Of a stretch of 64,000 nucleotides of DNA, positions 47,615-58,902 are shown piece by piece. A program made the position numbers and the translations under genes. Below the pieces are notes generated by a model. It was not told where the DNA came from. It saw only the letters and a program-made list of their open reading frames with translations, and did not search any database. Source of the DNA: Ascochyta rabiei (lineage: Eukaryota; Ascomycota; Dothideomycetes; Pleosporales; Didymellaceae). The DNA lies in assembly GCF_004011695.2 (NCBI RefSeq), contig NC_082418.1:248001-312000 (forward strand), read 5' to 3'. Position 1 is the first letter of the stretch, and every line of letters starts with the position of its first letter.

Positions 47615-50054
47615 TCAGAACAAATCCTGCGTGTTGTTCCACGCCGCACCATCCAACCACGTCAAGAAATCCTCCGCTTGGGTGGGAATAGGCTCCATGC
47701 CATCTAGCATAGGGATATCAAAGAACCCCGGTCCCGTCACCGGCGCCATCACCTCGCTCCCCAGATTGCTCCCCGTCGGCGGCGGCTCGTAGTTGAGCAC
47801 TTCGTCCAGCACCAGCGCGAGCATCTTGTTGAGCTCGGTGCAGAGCTTGTGGTTCCCATCGCCTGGGAGGATCAGCCATTCCAAGGAAGAGGTCAAGACG
47901 GAGAGATTGCGGATTACGTCTGCGCGGAGGACGGTGTCCGGTAGCGGCACGCCTTCGATGGTGGATTTGCGCAACTCGAGAGCGAGGACGCCGGCGGCGG
48001 GGAAGCAGTAGAACATGATGACTGTTGCAAAGTGTCTCCTTGTCTCGTATGCGCCGTTGAGAGGCTTGGTGAATACGAGGGCGGTGCAGAGGAGTTTGAG
48101 AGATACGTTGAGTAGAGCGGGGAGCGCTTGCTGGGTTTGTCGTTGGAGCAGGCGTTGGGTCTGGAAGTGCGTGTGCAGGTATTCGAGGTAGGCGGATATC
48201 AGGCGGACTGTGATGCCCGAGCCGAGTCTGTGCCAGGCCGAGTCTTCATCGTACATTTCGTAACGGAGATGAATTGGGAGGCTTTCCCAAAACTGGGTAC
48301 ATTCTGCTGATATGGTTCTGTTGTCGTTAGAAAACGATGGAGTGTGTCTAGTTTTGTAGCGTACCTCATATTGTCAGCCACATCGCTGTCCTTCTCGCCA
48401 GACAGCGATTGCTCTAGAAGGCGTTCTTTGAAAACTGCATGCTGACAACGCAGCCTGATGCACGTGGATGGATGTATATGGCCATCGGTGTTCCAACCGT
48501 TACCATCTAGTCTCGACAGCGCCTTGTTGATGACCTCTGAATCCTCGGAAACTATGACAGCGTCGCTGACATCGAGTAGTTGCTTTCGGTCGCTATACCT
48601 CCATCCTATCATTGGCGGTCGACCGAAGAAGATCGCCAGCGTCTTGTCGATTCGATAGATAGCAGAATATAGCCTCCTTCTCGATTCACGCAAGAACAAG
48701 GGCTCCGTGACCTCTCGCTCGGTGTACCCTCCCTCACAGTGCATTCCCGCGGCATAAAGAGCCGAGACACTGTCACCTAGTCGCCGCCATGTACCGTGAT
48801 CTGTCGAGTGTCAACACGTTGATCTATGTTGTTGAGCCACAAACGTACAGTTGTCTCCATAGGAATTGCTAACTATCAGCATGTTGGTGTAGATCAGCCA
48901 AACCATGATGTCGTTGACGGCTCCGTGTATCTGGCAGAGGTGTATGCAGTCGTTTGACGCATGTATCATGTCTTCGATCAGCTCTTCTCTGTCAAGCCTC
49001 GATCCGTCGTCTAGTGTAAATATGGGGTCGTGCGGTGAAGTGAACTGTGCGTTGGAGCACACGATTGATAGGATTAGGCCCAGGGTTTCCCAGCGTAGGT
49101 TTTTCCCTGTAAAGAGTGTATGGAACTCTGATGGGCGCATCGTGGCAGGCACTCGCATCGGTCGCGCAGTATTTCTTGTCATCTCTGCATACATGGCAAC
49201 TGCATCATTCTCGGTGGTTGCGAGCTGTGCCAGGTCTAGCCTCAATTGTGGCAGAGCAGATATGATCAGGGGACCAATTAGAGCAGATGCTTTCTGTTGC
49301 TCAAAGTACAGTTTGAAGGACTTTTCGAAGAAGGAGATGGGTAGAAGCTTAGTCACGATTGAATGGCCTATACCCACCTGACAATGGCGGCTTCCTAACA
49401 CTGTTCTGTCGGATACGGATGGTGTTCTACTTGTCCTCTCTGACGGCTGCTCGTGCACACTATCTGGCAGAGGCTGCTCTTCAACGAAGACACTTGCATA
49501 GCTTGTCGAACCGAGAAAGAAACCTCGTGTTGGATCTTGAGGTGGCTTGGTACATGCTGTTCTGGTTGTGGTCTCAGGGGGAGTCGGCCATGAGTTCACA
49601 AGATCGTTCCTCAGCGTCGGCGGGCTCAAGGTCAACGGAGCAAGCCTCTCAGAGCCTCCAGGGTGTCCACTGAGCTTTCGACGGCGAGGCTCGGGCTTCT
49701 TGCGGGGAGTGCCTGCGGGTTTTGTCATGGGATTTGGGTGGTAGAAACACTTTGCTGGTCAACAAATGCATGCTGGCGGTGCAATTGCTCTGCTCACTTG
49801 CTCCGTGATGCCGCGGGTTTGACATTTTTGGCAAGTCGGCGTTGCATGGTCGCACCGGACCTTTGAGATCCTGCACGGCTCGCAACTGGGATCATGGTAA
49901 GCTTGGCTGAGGGTCTCGGAGCATCCACAAACCTTCTGGGCTTTCCGTTTCTTCTGAGCTCCCTCGACATGATCTGCTATCCGAGTCTAACCGAGCGTAA
50001 ATGAAAACAGGTACAGCAGCGTCTGCTGTTGAGAAGGTGTTGTCGCATTCTCAT
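47615..50054 (-). CDS. Zn2Cys6 transcription factor
   Basis: Exons are 50054-50015 (tentative), 49973-49798, 49749-48849, 48800-48365 and 48317-47615; about 751 residues. Introns of 48, 48 and 47 nt are well supported. The zinc cluster is CEPCRISKVRCDHATPTCQK followed by C-x8-C; its sixth Cys is supplied by the first codon of the next exon (TGT TTC TAC CAC CC), which strongly supports that junction. The body has the helical fungal-specific middle homology region (LRWETLGLILSIVC, RLYSAIYRIDKTLAIFFGRPP). The protein would bind CGG-type sites in the nucleus; its target is unknown. The first exon (40 nt, 41-nt intron) is chosen only because it supplies an ATG and correct phase; the 5' end from about 49974 upward is uncertain. 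Confidence 0.8.
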
Positions 50055-51438
50055 GACTCCGAAATCTATTCCGATTCCGAAAATGGGCGACACATGAGAA
50101 CATCAGCACCAGAACACCACTGATGATTGGTCATGAGCCTCGATGAGTGGGGTCGTCGGAGTCAAGATTGCTATGGCAATGAGCACTTGTCTGCGATGTA
50201 GTTTTTAGCAATTAGAGCAGTTACGGGCATTGCTTGCTCTTGCCTGAGGACAGCATCGCACAGTCATGCTGGACAGTCATGCTGGACAGTCAGGCTGGGT
50301 CGGCTTCTTGTGCGTTTGGCGTTCGGCAAGGCACTCTGGCAAAGTTGCGGTCAGAGCGCCTTCGCAGCCCCTTCCAGATTCTGGCAATTCCGAGCACAGC
50401 TTCACAGCAGCTCCGCTACACCTGCGACCAGCCTGCTCTCTTGGACAGAGTCTCCACTCTCTGGAACGACTGACTCCATGCGCGAGAGCTGCATCGCATT
50501 GCAATCACGTCTTGCAGCTCTGCGCTGGCACTCGGCATCTCGATCGCTGCCGTGATGCGGTCCACTGACTGACAAGGGGACCCGTCGCAGATCACTGGAG
50601 CAAACCATTGGCTCCAGCTCTTCGAGGATGGCCGCCTTCCTTCCACACTGCTGTGAGAACTGGCTGTGCAAGTCAGCCGGTGACTGCGACAGAGCCGCAA
50701 ACAAAGAAGAAATCGCGCCTGTCCCTCCCATCAGCAGCTGTGCGACTCGCAATCTACCTTGTGAACACCGCCTTTTGACGCGAGCATGGCTTAGCGAGCA
50801 TGGCGCAGTGCAGCACAACACAATCCTCGAACATCGAGGCCTCGGGCTGCAATCCAGTTGCCGTAGCGCTTGAACGGCATGTTTCGAAAATCACAGCCTT
50901 ACCACAGCGCGAAGAGCGCGACGACAAGCGCAAGTCCGGCCTACGACGGTGAGCTGCTGCATCTTAGATTCTCGATGCCAACCTTCTGGGTGGAGCACAG
51001 CGCGAGCGTCCATTGCGGTTTGGTGCGACCCGGGTGCTATGCAGACGGGCTGCAGCTAGGCCAATAGCTGCCATGCCTCTTCACCGGTCCTCGTGGGGCA
51101 CCGTGAGATGCGCTCAAGATTGCCAGTCTGAGTCCATCTTCACTCCTCAATCCCAGCCGCGTTGGAAGTGATTGTTCTTGCGCGCCCTCCCTCCACTCGT
51201 GCTATACGTCTTTCTCTTTGCTCGGACCATCCCGTCCATCATCGTCTGCCGCCCGTCCAATTTGACCTGTTCCCAGGCATCGCAAGCCCTTCCTACTTGC
51301 GGCCTTCTCTGTCGAGGGCCAACAACCCGAAGCTCGAGCGTTGGCGCATCATTTCGCCAGGCAACCTGCGAGCTAGAGGCACAAGGCTTGACGGTCCTCT
51401 GATCCTGCTCGGGCGCTCATAGCGTTCCTCTGCGCATC
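50055..51438. other. Gene-free region between two regulator genes
   Basis: No gene is supported. It contains a 13-bp direct repeat, agtcatgctggac, in about three copies at 50262-50298. The last 250 bp are pyrimidine-rich and probably form the leader of the gene at 51439. Confidence 0.45.
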
Positions 51439-54165
51439 ATGTCCACTTTCCCTCCGCAATATCCATACCAGCCCCAGCAAACTTTCTACGACCCATATAC
51501 ACTTGGGATTGCACAGGATGGCTCCCATCGGTCCAAGACGCCCACAGACTCCCTGATCAACCATGCTGGCGCCTCTCCAGGTGGATACTCTCCTGGGCCC
51601 CTCATCACCTCGACGCCGCCGTTAAGCCGACATCCCTCACAGCAGCCAGTGCCGTCGCAGGACCAACTACCGGATCAATCGTTTTGGGACCATGGCAGTT
51701 TGTCAAACTCCCCGACGTCTGTAAAGACGCCTGATAACGATTCGTTTGAGGTGGAGATGCTCGACTCGGAAATTGGGCGGTTCTACCATCAAGACAATAA
51801 CATCATGTCGACCCAAACCTCGCACAACACGATCCCAGCTGTCGACTCAAACCTGTTTTTCGCATCTCAGAACTTGTTCAGTGACCAAGGTATGTTCAAC
51901 ATGAATGTTTTAATACGTGTGCTTATAAGCATAGCACTTCAGGAGGCCCTCGCGACTACAATGGCTGCCAACGCTCAGCAGTACCAGCAAAACTTCAACA
52001 TGCATGCTCAACAGCAACACAACATGATGGCAGCCCAAACCCAAGACACCTTTTTCAACCAGAACTACGCGCCCCAGCCACAGTCACAGCCACAGACTCA
52101 ACAGCAACACGAGCCATGGAATGGCCAGGGGCCTTCGAGGTTCGCTGTGGTTCCTCGATCCGGGCACGTCATGTTCGATCCTGTCACCGATCCCTCTTTA
52201 TATACTGAATTTCTGAACGACAATGTGAACTCCTGGACCGCAAACTTTACCGATCCCGACTATCTCGTCTCGCCAAGCGAGCCTATGGTGCCTCCCCAGG
52301 AGTACATGTTCGGCTTCACTGCTCAAGAAGCTGCTCATCGACCACAACATCGTATGTCTCAGGGATCTAACGCGCAAAGTCCGGTGGAGCTACGCTTCAA
52401 CGGGTTTCTCCAATCACCGGCTCAATCGAACTTCGTCAATTACGATGCATCGTCGGCCCTAATCACAGACAACTACGTAACGACGAATCCTTATGACCCA
52501 TCATCACCGACCACCTCGTCAATTGGGGCGTACTCGCAACCCTTTTACCAGCCCGCCGTGAGCCCACGACACTCAGCACCAAGCCCCGGCAGCTCTAATG
52601 GCCACCTTTCGCACCATCACTCAGATTCCGAGATGTTCGACACGATGCCGGCGCAGCATCTGAATACGGCATTTTTCCCTTCTCATTCATCCGCAAGAGG
52701 GAGTGCTTCGCCCGCAAGGCCTGTGCCGGAGATGTCATTCGACGCTTCCCCTGAGCCAGAGATGTCGAGACGAGAATCAAAGAGTATGAGCAAATCAGGA
52801 GGACGCGCGCTTGGAACTCATTTGGATCCCAATGTTGCCAAATCAGCACACGACATGCGGAAGATAGTAGCGTGTTGGCACTGTGTGCTTCAACGAGACA
52901 AGTGTGGTCCTGGAGACACCTGCGAGAGGTGTCTGAAGCGATCTCAACGCCCGAATGCCGATTGTGGGTTAGGGTGCTCGCGCATTAAGCTTGTTGATCT
53001 GGCTGCCTCGTTTCTTCCTCACCTTGTTACCCAGATGCACGAAGATTCATTCCTTACGCAGTTTGTGTCTCAGCACATCCAACAATGGGGTAATGTCGAG
53101 CTCACGGTCATGATGACTTGCGGTCAGGACAAGATGCCACGGATACCTGTCAAAGTCTATGAATTCGTCCCCAATGGAGACAAACTACTGGTACAACTCC
53201 AATACCGGACGGACCCCGGGTCGAACAAGCGAGTCATGTACCGAAAGCAAAGCCCGCCACTAGGAATGGTGCACATCAACCACAACGAAGAGAAGAAGTA
53301 CGAAAAATACGTCAGCGACATCGTCGATAACCATTTGGATGCGTTCGGTGAGCTTTGCTGGATGGAAGACGATAATGACTTTCAGCAGAAGCTGTTCAGG
53401 TTGATGACTAGAGTCAAGCCGAAGAACGACGATGAAGCAAAGCTGTTCCGCGAAGTCTTTCGCCTCATCGTTGTCACCTTTATCATGTCACACACGCTCA
53501 CGATCGCACCGGAGACCAAATATGCCACCCTCTCGCGCATGCACTCATTCAACGGTCGTAACGAAACCTACACATCGCCACGCATGACCAACCGCCAGCT
53601 CAAGTACTTCTTCTCCCGTGTCCAACGATCGATTCAAAACGCTCTCTTGAACAAGCTCCAACAAATCTTCAAATCGTCAAAGGGATGCGATAAGTGGCTA
53701 GCAGCGTTCATCACTATCGTAGGCATGTGCATGGCATTGGAGGACCAGCAAAAGACGATACACCTGATCCAAACAACCAAGGCCACCACAGAAGGACTTG
53801 ACGGACGTGACGCGCAAATTCACGCAGACCATGCCAACCGAAATATTGACACTCAAATGCACTTCATTCAACAGATCTTCCGATGGAAGTACAACCGCAA
53901 GCACAACCCACTGCTCAACCCAGATCATGACTGGGAGAAAGAGGCTGGCTTTGGGGATGCGTCGAGTGTCAACTTTGTTCGTCAAGTCGCACAGTTGGTA
54001 AAAGAGAACAGTGAGTAAGCTCTATTAGCAGGTGTGTTGGAATACTAACACTCCATAGCCGATTACCTGCAGCATCGACGAGCTGTCAGTGTCTCGTCTG
54101 ACAACCAGACTAAGTACACATCACGAATTGTTGGCCAGTTTCTACTGTCCTTCTGGATGCCGTAA
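51439..54165 (+). CDS. Atypical Zn2Cys6-like transcriptional regulator
   Basis: Exons are 51439-51889, 51935-54010 and 54059-54165, giving about 877 residues. The first intron (45 nt, GTATGT..ATAG) is in frame and would otherwise add the out-of-character GMFNMNVLIRVLISI. The last intron (48 nt, GTGAGT, CTAAC, CATAG) joins KEN to TDYLQHRRAVS and the C-terminal FLLSFWMP, a conserved ending of this fungal family. The N-terminal 450 residues are Gln/Ser/Pro-rich and disordered. At about residue 463 lies CWHCVLQRDKCGPGDTCERC followed by a long x10 spacer to Cys, a Zn2Cys6-like cluster with unusual spacing. The C-terminal 350 residues are a conserved helical region. Probably nuclear; no target known. 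Confidence 0.8.
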
Positions 54166-55576
54166 CATCCATTTTGATCTATCCTGTAACCATTTCTTGC
54201 ATTGCCGTCGAGTCTCACCCAGAAAGCTCAGACGTATCGGCATGATTGTATATCTTCATTGTTCGCTTCTACACCCACGTGCTGCGGCCAATCTCGTGCC
54301 GTTCCATACGGCTCCCAGGGCACACCAAAAATACGTTGCATGGCCTACTCTACGGGGCTGACGATTAACGACCGTTCATGATACGGCTCTCTATCTGCAC
54401 TTTGTTTCTTATCGGTTTACGGTATTTGCTGGTATACCCTAACATACTACCCATTACATCGGCCTCGCTGGTCGCTTTTGGGTTACGTACGCATCTGTTG
54501 TCATGATAACATAGCGTACAGTATCAATAATATTTATTTTCTACAGACGTTATACTTGCCATTGCTCTCGACATGATTGTGAGACAGATACGCAGCCGGC
54601 GTTTCTGGTCCCGCGCTGACACGTGTACGGCTCAACTGCACGCCTAGACGGTCACTGTGGACCCGCCCACACACCGTAACACATCCCCTAGGCTTCTACC
54701 TTGAATGCGCCTAGACTACCAAAGGCTGAGGCTGTTTCGTGTCTGCAGAAACAAGGTATAGCCACTGCCACCACCACATGTGTGACTTCAGGAATTATTG
54801 TGTAATTGCTCGTAACAAGCCTGTCACAATGTCGGTACGGACTGGAGTATAGTAATGTAAGAACGTGAAGACCAGAGACTTCTATCGTTAGAACCAATGA
54901 GTTCAGTAGAACATGCTTGCATGTTAGCTATAACAGGCTCTCGCATAGTTGGAGAACGAAGCGCGGGGTGTATAAGGTATATCGCCAAATCTTAGGGCTG
55001 AGGAGGGTTCAAGAAATCATGCTGAGGTTGCGAAGTGGAATCACACTGACGAGCAAGTTGTTGTGTTGCATTCGAAGTCTTGAACTACGAAGGCATGGCG
55101 GTAGAAAAGTCCTTACTGCAAAGCATTTTGACTTGGAATGACGAACACTAGCTGCCAAACCCGCTACGACTGCTCACTACAAGGCTCCAGAGACGCTCAT
55201 AGCATGCAATCACGTATACTCGGCCTGTTCAAGCAATGCAAGACTTGTCTTTCTTTCTTTGTTCGAGTTGCAAACGTTGTGATTGGGGTGTAGGACAGGA
55301 ACATAACAGGAGCTTACATATCCGAAGACGACGGCTTGCAGGTAGGTCGTAAAATCACGCCGTAACTGTTATGACCAAAAGGCATCGATTTCTCTGGAAA
55401 GGCTGCAGTAGGAAACACGATCGGATTGTGCATTCGAGTTAGCGTGTACACACGACGTCACATGAGGACGCGCGGTAAGGAAACTTTGCGTCAACGCAAT
55501 ACACAACCAGCACGTCATGCACTTTCATCAATCACTCCTCATTAGCCTCGCGATTTTGCATTAAATACTCTCCGAC
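54166..55576. other. Gene-free region downstream of the atypical regulator
   Basis: No gene, RNA or repeat recognised. The far right end (ttaaatactctccgac before the ATG at 55577) may contain the core promoter of the next gene. Confidence 0.35.
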
Positions 55577-56365
55577 ATGAATGCAAGGGTGGCACTGCAA
55601 CCTTACAGCGTTCCACGACAGCACGCATATCCGTCGTCACAAAATCTGCTGAACCTGGACTGCAGCGCAGACTTGAAGTCGTACAGACGGGACCTCGGCC
55701 CCGGCGTCCAAGCAAAATGCTTTGAGAAGACGAGCGATACGATACGAGCGCAGCTGGACGACCATCGAGCCTTTCTGCTGCGGCATCGAAAGAGCGGACA
55801 GGCTTCTAGGTTCCCTAGTCCTGTTCCACGTCTTGAGGTCCTCCAGTCGTATACCGTGCCCAGCAACAATGCCGTTCCACCACAGTTGACGGTACCTAAC
55901 AACAACTATCACACTGCATCCCAGCCCCGACCGCTTCAGATCCTTTCGCAACCGCACGCGCCCCTGCAGACGTCTCCTGCTCGACCCGAGAGCCCTGTGC
56001 CTGGGAACATAGGCACATACCCAATAGGCCTTCGACAGGCATTGGAGCGTTGCAATCGGTACGGAGATCGTCATGAAGCAGGACGCGTTCACGAAGTCAT
56101 CGTACGCATTACCAGAGAGAGAATGCCAACCACACAAGACGTAGTCGGAGTGTACGAGAGTCTACAGGACGCGAACATGAAGGCCGCAAATATCTTCTTG
56201 TTCGACGGACACTACGAATCAGGTCTTTATCAGCCCACATACGAAGTTGGGGATATGGGACATCTCAGGTGCGCTGTCGAGACAGATGGCTCCACGGGAG
56301 GGTACACGGAAATTTACGTCAAGAGGGCATCTGCCAGGCGGGCTCAGGGACCACGAAGACGATGA
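55577..56365 (+). CDS. Hypothetical protein (262 aa)
   Basis: Single exon, 262 residues, no signal peptide or membrane segment. Residues 1-80 are mixed charged (RRDLGPGVQAKCFEKTSD), 80-150 are Pro/Gln/Asn-rich and disordered, and 150-255 look like a folded domain (RQALERCNRYGDRHEAGRVH, then DANMKAANIFLFDGHYES). It ends in a basic KRASARRAQGPRRR tail. I do not recognise a family. Composition is less GC3-biased than its neighbours. It is convergent with the membrane-protein gene (96 bp gap). It may be a lineage-specific gene; coding status rests mainly on length and the structured C-terminal half. Confidence 0.5.
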   Translation: MNARVALQPYSVPRQHAYPSSQNLLNLDCSADLKSYRRDLGPGVQAKCFEKTSDTIRAQLDDHRAFLLRHRKSGQASRFPSPVPRLEVLQSYTVPSNNAVPPQLTVPNNNYHTASQPRPLQILSQPHAPLQTSPARPESPVPGNIGTYPIGLRQALERCNRYGDRHEAGRVHEVIVRITRERMPTTQDVVGVYESLQDANMKAANIFLFDGHYESGLYQPTYEVGDMGHLRCAVETDGSTGGYTEIYVKRASARRAQGPRRR

Positions 56366-56461
56366 GTTCAACATACAGATACGCGCGTTACAACTCTCTT
56401 CTTCGGTACCAACCTCGAACCAGATCTGCCGCCAGTACTGCAATATTTGGGTTCGCCGGGC

Positions 56462-56917
56462 CTAGGCCGTCTTCCTTTGCTGCTGGCCGCTTCTCAGGCC
56501 AACACCAAGCACAAAGGCGAGCCTCAGGAAGAAGGGACCGACGGTCGACGCCATGGTCACCCAATCAGAAGGTCTCCAAGTACCAGGAGATAAGATGTCT
56601 CTTGTACCCATCTCTGCCCAGACCGAGTATATGTGCCCAGCATCGCACAGTGCCATTCCGAAAAGAAGCACTTTCCAGAGCCGCACCTCGTGCGTTACTC
56701 TCAACGCGACAGCTTGGTTGAATGCGAACGACAAGTACGTTGCGGCGAGCTGATCGTATATAATCTGCGATTTGGGACTCCATGCGGCTGTAGCGGGCAT
56801 GTACTGGTGATACACATCCGGCATGGACCAGAGATACCTGGCACCGTTCAGCGCCATTGCAGGCTCGATCCAGAGGTGCCAGAGGCGGTAAACGAGCGGA
56901 ACGTTCGGAGGGGTCAT
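56462..56917 (-). CDS. Small four-helix membrane protein (DUF7704-like)
   Basis: Single exon; 151 residues from the ATG at 56917. An upstream in-frame ATG at 57118 would add 67 unconserved residues and is not favoured. The sequence PLVYRLWHLWIEPAMALNGA at the start, DQLAATYLSFAFNQAVALR in the middle and DWVTMASTVGPFFLRLAF near the end match the conserved pattern of a fungal integral membrane family that I associate with DUF7704. Four hydrophobic segments are visible. The C-terminus is short and basic. Function is unknown; some relatives sit beside metabolic genes, but no such cluster is present here. Confidence 0.75.
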   Translation of the reverse strand: MTPPNVPLVYRLWHLWIEPAMALNGARYLWSMPDVYHQYMPATAAWSPKSQIIYDQLAATYLSFAFNQAVALRVTHEVRLWKVLLFGMALCDAGHIYSVWAEMGTRDILSPGTWRPSDWVTMASTVGPFFLRLAFVLGVGLRSGQQQRKTA

Positions 56918-58902
56918 TCTGCTGACGCTTAATCGGTCCGATGCTCGCGAAGATGCAGTGAGTTGCGTGAAGATGCGTGGATGATTGGCGGCAACCACAA
57001 GCCACCTTGTCTGCAATGTATTAGTAGGATGAAGAGGTCGGAGCTGACATAGATGATTGAGTTGTGACCGTGACGCGTGGCCAGAAGGGCAAAGGGGCGT
57101 GTGGAACTGCCCATGCAAGGGGCGCCCAAGATGTTATCAGCACTATCTTTCGGTAATACATTCAGGACCACCAGTTCATAATGGAGGATAACAGTCTTGA
57201 AGAAGGCGACTGTAGAAGGTTTACTGTACCACAGTCTGGGGTAATGTCAAGAACCGGTATACATTTCAGAACGCGCTATTTCTCTGACCGATGGAGTTGC
57301 TCGTCCTCATCTTGGGCGGAATACCTTCTGTACCACGATGCGCACGACCATTGGTGGGAACGCAATCTGGGTGTTCGACGGCAGGCAGCAAACCTGCTTA
57401 TTCGGGAAGTCATGGCACGGCACCAGATGGAAAGTGTTCCCGCCCAATCATTCATTCACACATGCTTAGGGTGGTGCTCGCGGGTTTGCGTTGGCTGCAA
57501 CCAAGTTATTATTCCGGGTCTGCAGTGTCAACCAACCAAACTTGGATCCTAGAATTCGAACCCCCAAATTTGACCACACACAGTACTCACGTAGGTAGTC
57601 AGAGTATTGTTCAACATCCTTGAAGTCTACGCTCTCACACGGCGAGAGGTGTAGGTTCGAATTTAGCCGTACGCTCTGCCCACAGACGTTGATGTCACGT
57701 CATGGCAAACAGCTGGCCTCGGAGAATTGTGCCGCAAGAACGGCTGCACGTTGCCTCGAAAAGGCCCCCAACTGGGATCGGAACAGCTCCTGAACCATCA
57801 TGACACTTTCCACGGGCATTCATGGTTTGGCAGAACTGTACGCACCGAGTAGGCAATGTATTCGAAGTTCAGGGTCCACCATGGACATTTCGAACCTCTT
57901 CGGAAACCTTCCGAGGACATCTATCGCTCAGCAAAGCAGACGTGCACGAGTGGAGACAAGAAGGGTCGTTATGCTGAAGCCTCCATGCGAAGACCGGGGT
58001 CTACGAGACAGAGTTTTTTCTCTGCTTGCACATCAGCATCGACATTCCTGCAGAACATCGGATTGTCAGAGAATGCCATCGCGATGGCCCACCAGGAGGG
58101 TTTAGCCAAGCTGGGCACAGCGCTGGTTTCCCCACGTGCGAGAGCTTCGAGGTGCCCTGGCGAAGAACGGACGCACTCGGCGACCACGGTAGGCTTCAGA
58201 GTCCGGCGCAGCGTGAGCAGGGCTTCCAGTGCCAGTGCAACGGCCTGACAGGTGATTGGCTCGGGAGTTGAGTAGCACGTTCAGGTGGTGCCTCTTCTGA
58301 GCTGTCACTTCTAAGCTCAACACTGCCAGACACAGCAGCTTACTTGGTTGCACGTAGAGGGTTCTGCTAGAGTGACTTCCAATTGCCTATCTCGTAGAGC
58401 GGACATTGTTTGCGTGGGAGTCAGTTGGCCGTGCCATGTGACGTCAGAGCCTCGCGGGGTGCTCCAATGTTTTCTTGCGCACGTCTGAAGCTTGACGGGA
58501 TCCTCGTTTTGTTGGAGCCCGCCCCCTGCCTGCAAGCGCTCGCATTCGCTCAGCAAAACCAAGGAACTCCTCTCCCGCCCGCTAAGCGCATGCCTCATTC
58601 GTTTGTGACTACTTAAGTGTTCGGTCATGCCCTTCCGCGCGCTCATTGCCTCCCACGTACGTGCCGGGCGAAGGTTGCAGGGCTGACCCAATCCACAGAC
58701 TTCAGGTTTATCGAATCTGCGGCTCTAGCTTGCTTAACTACCTGTACCCTCGACGCCACCTTTTGCGACATCACCTCGAGCTCCTAGCGAGCCGCAACTG
58801 TCTATACACGCGCTTTTCCCTCTACCCAGCCTCGGTATCTCTAGACCATCACCATACAAACAACCCCGCGAGAGAGGCTGCCGCGCCCACCTCCCGCCCA
58901 CC
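56918..58902. other. Gene-free 2-kb region upstream of the Tps3/Tsl1-like gene
   Basis: Two modest ATG-initiated frames exist on the plus strand (57181-57552 and 57856-58248), but neither has a recognisable domain, and no splice extension was found. The last 200 bp are pyrimidine-rich and are probably the leader of the gene at 58903. Confidence 0.4.

Noticed and set aside
51890..51942. Intron 51890-51942 (GTATGT to CTTCAG) in the atypical regulator
   Set aside because: Removing 53 nt shifts the frame out of the conserved downstream protein; the 45-nt version ending at ATAG (51934) keeps it.
57181..57552. ATG-initiated 123-codon frame upstream of the Tps3/Tsl1-like gene
   Set aside because: No domain, biased toward Cys/Trp/His without structure, and no homologous pattern recognised; length is within chance expectation.
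57620..57690. tRNA-like sequence (ggttcgaattt with flanking GTG/CAC)
   Set aside because: Only a B-box-like motif is present. T-arm and acceptor stems do not pair, so it is at most a degenerate relic.
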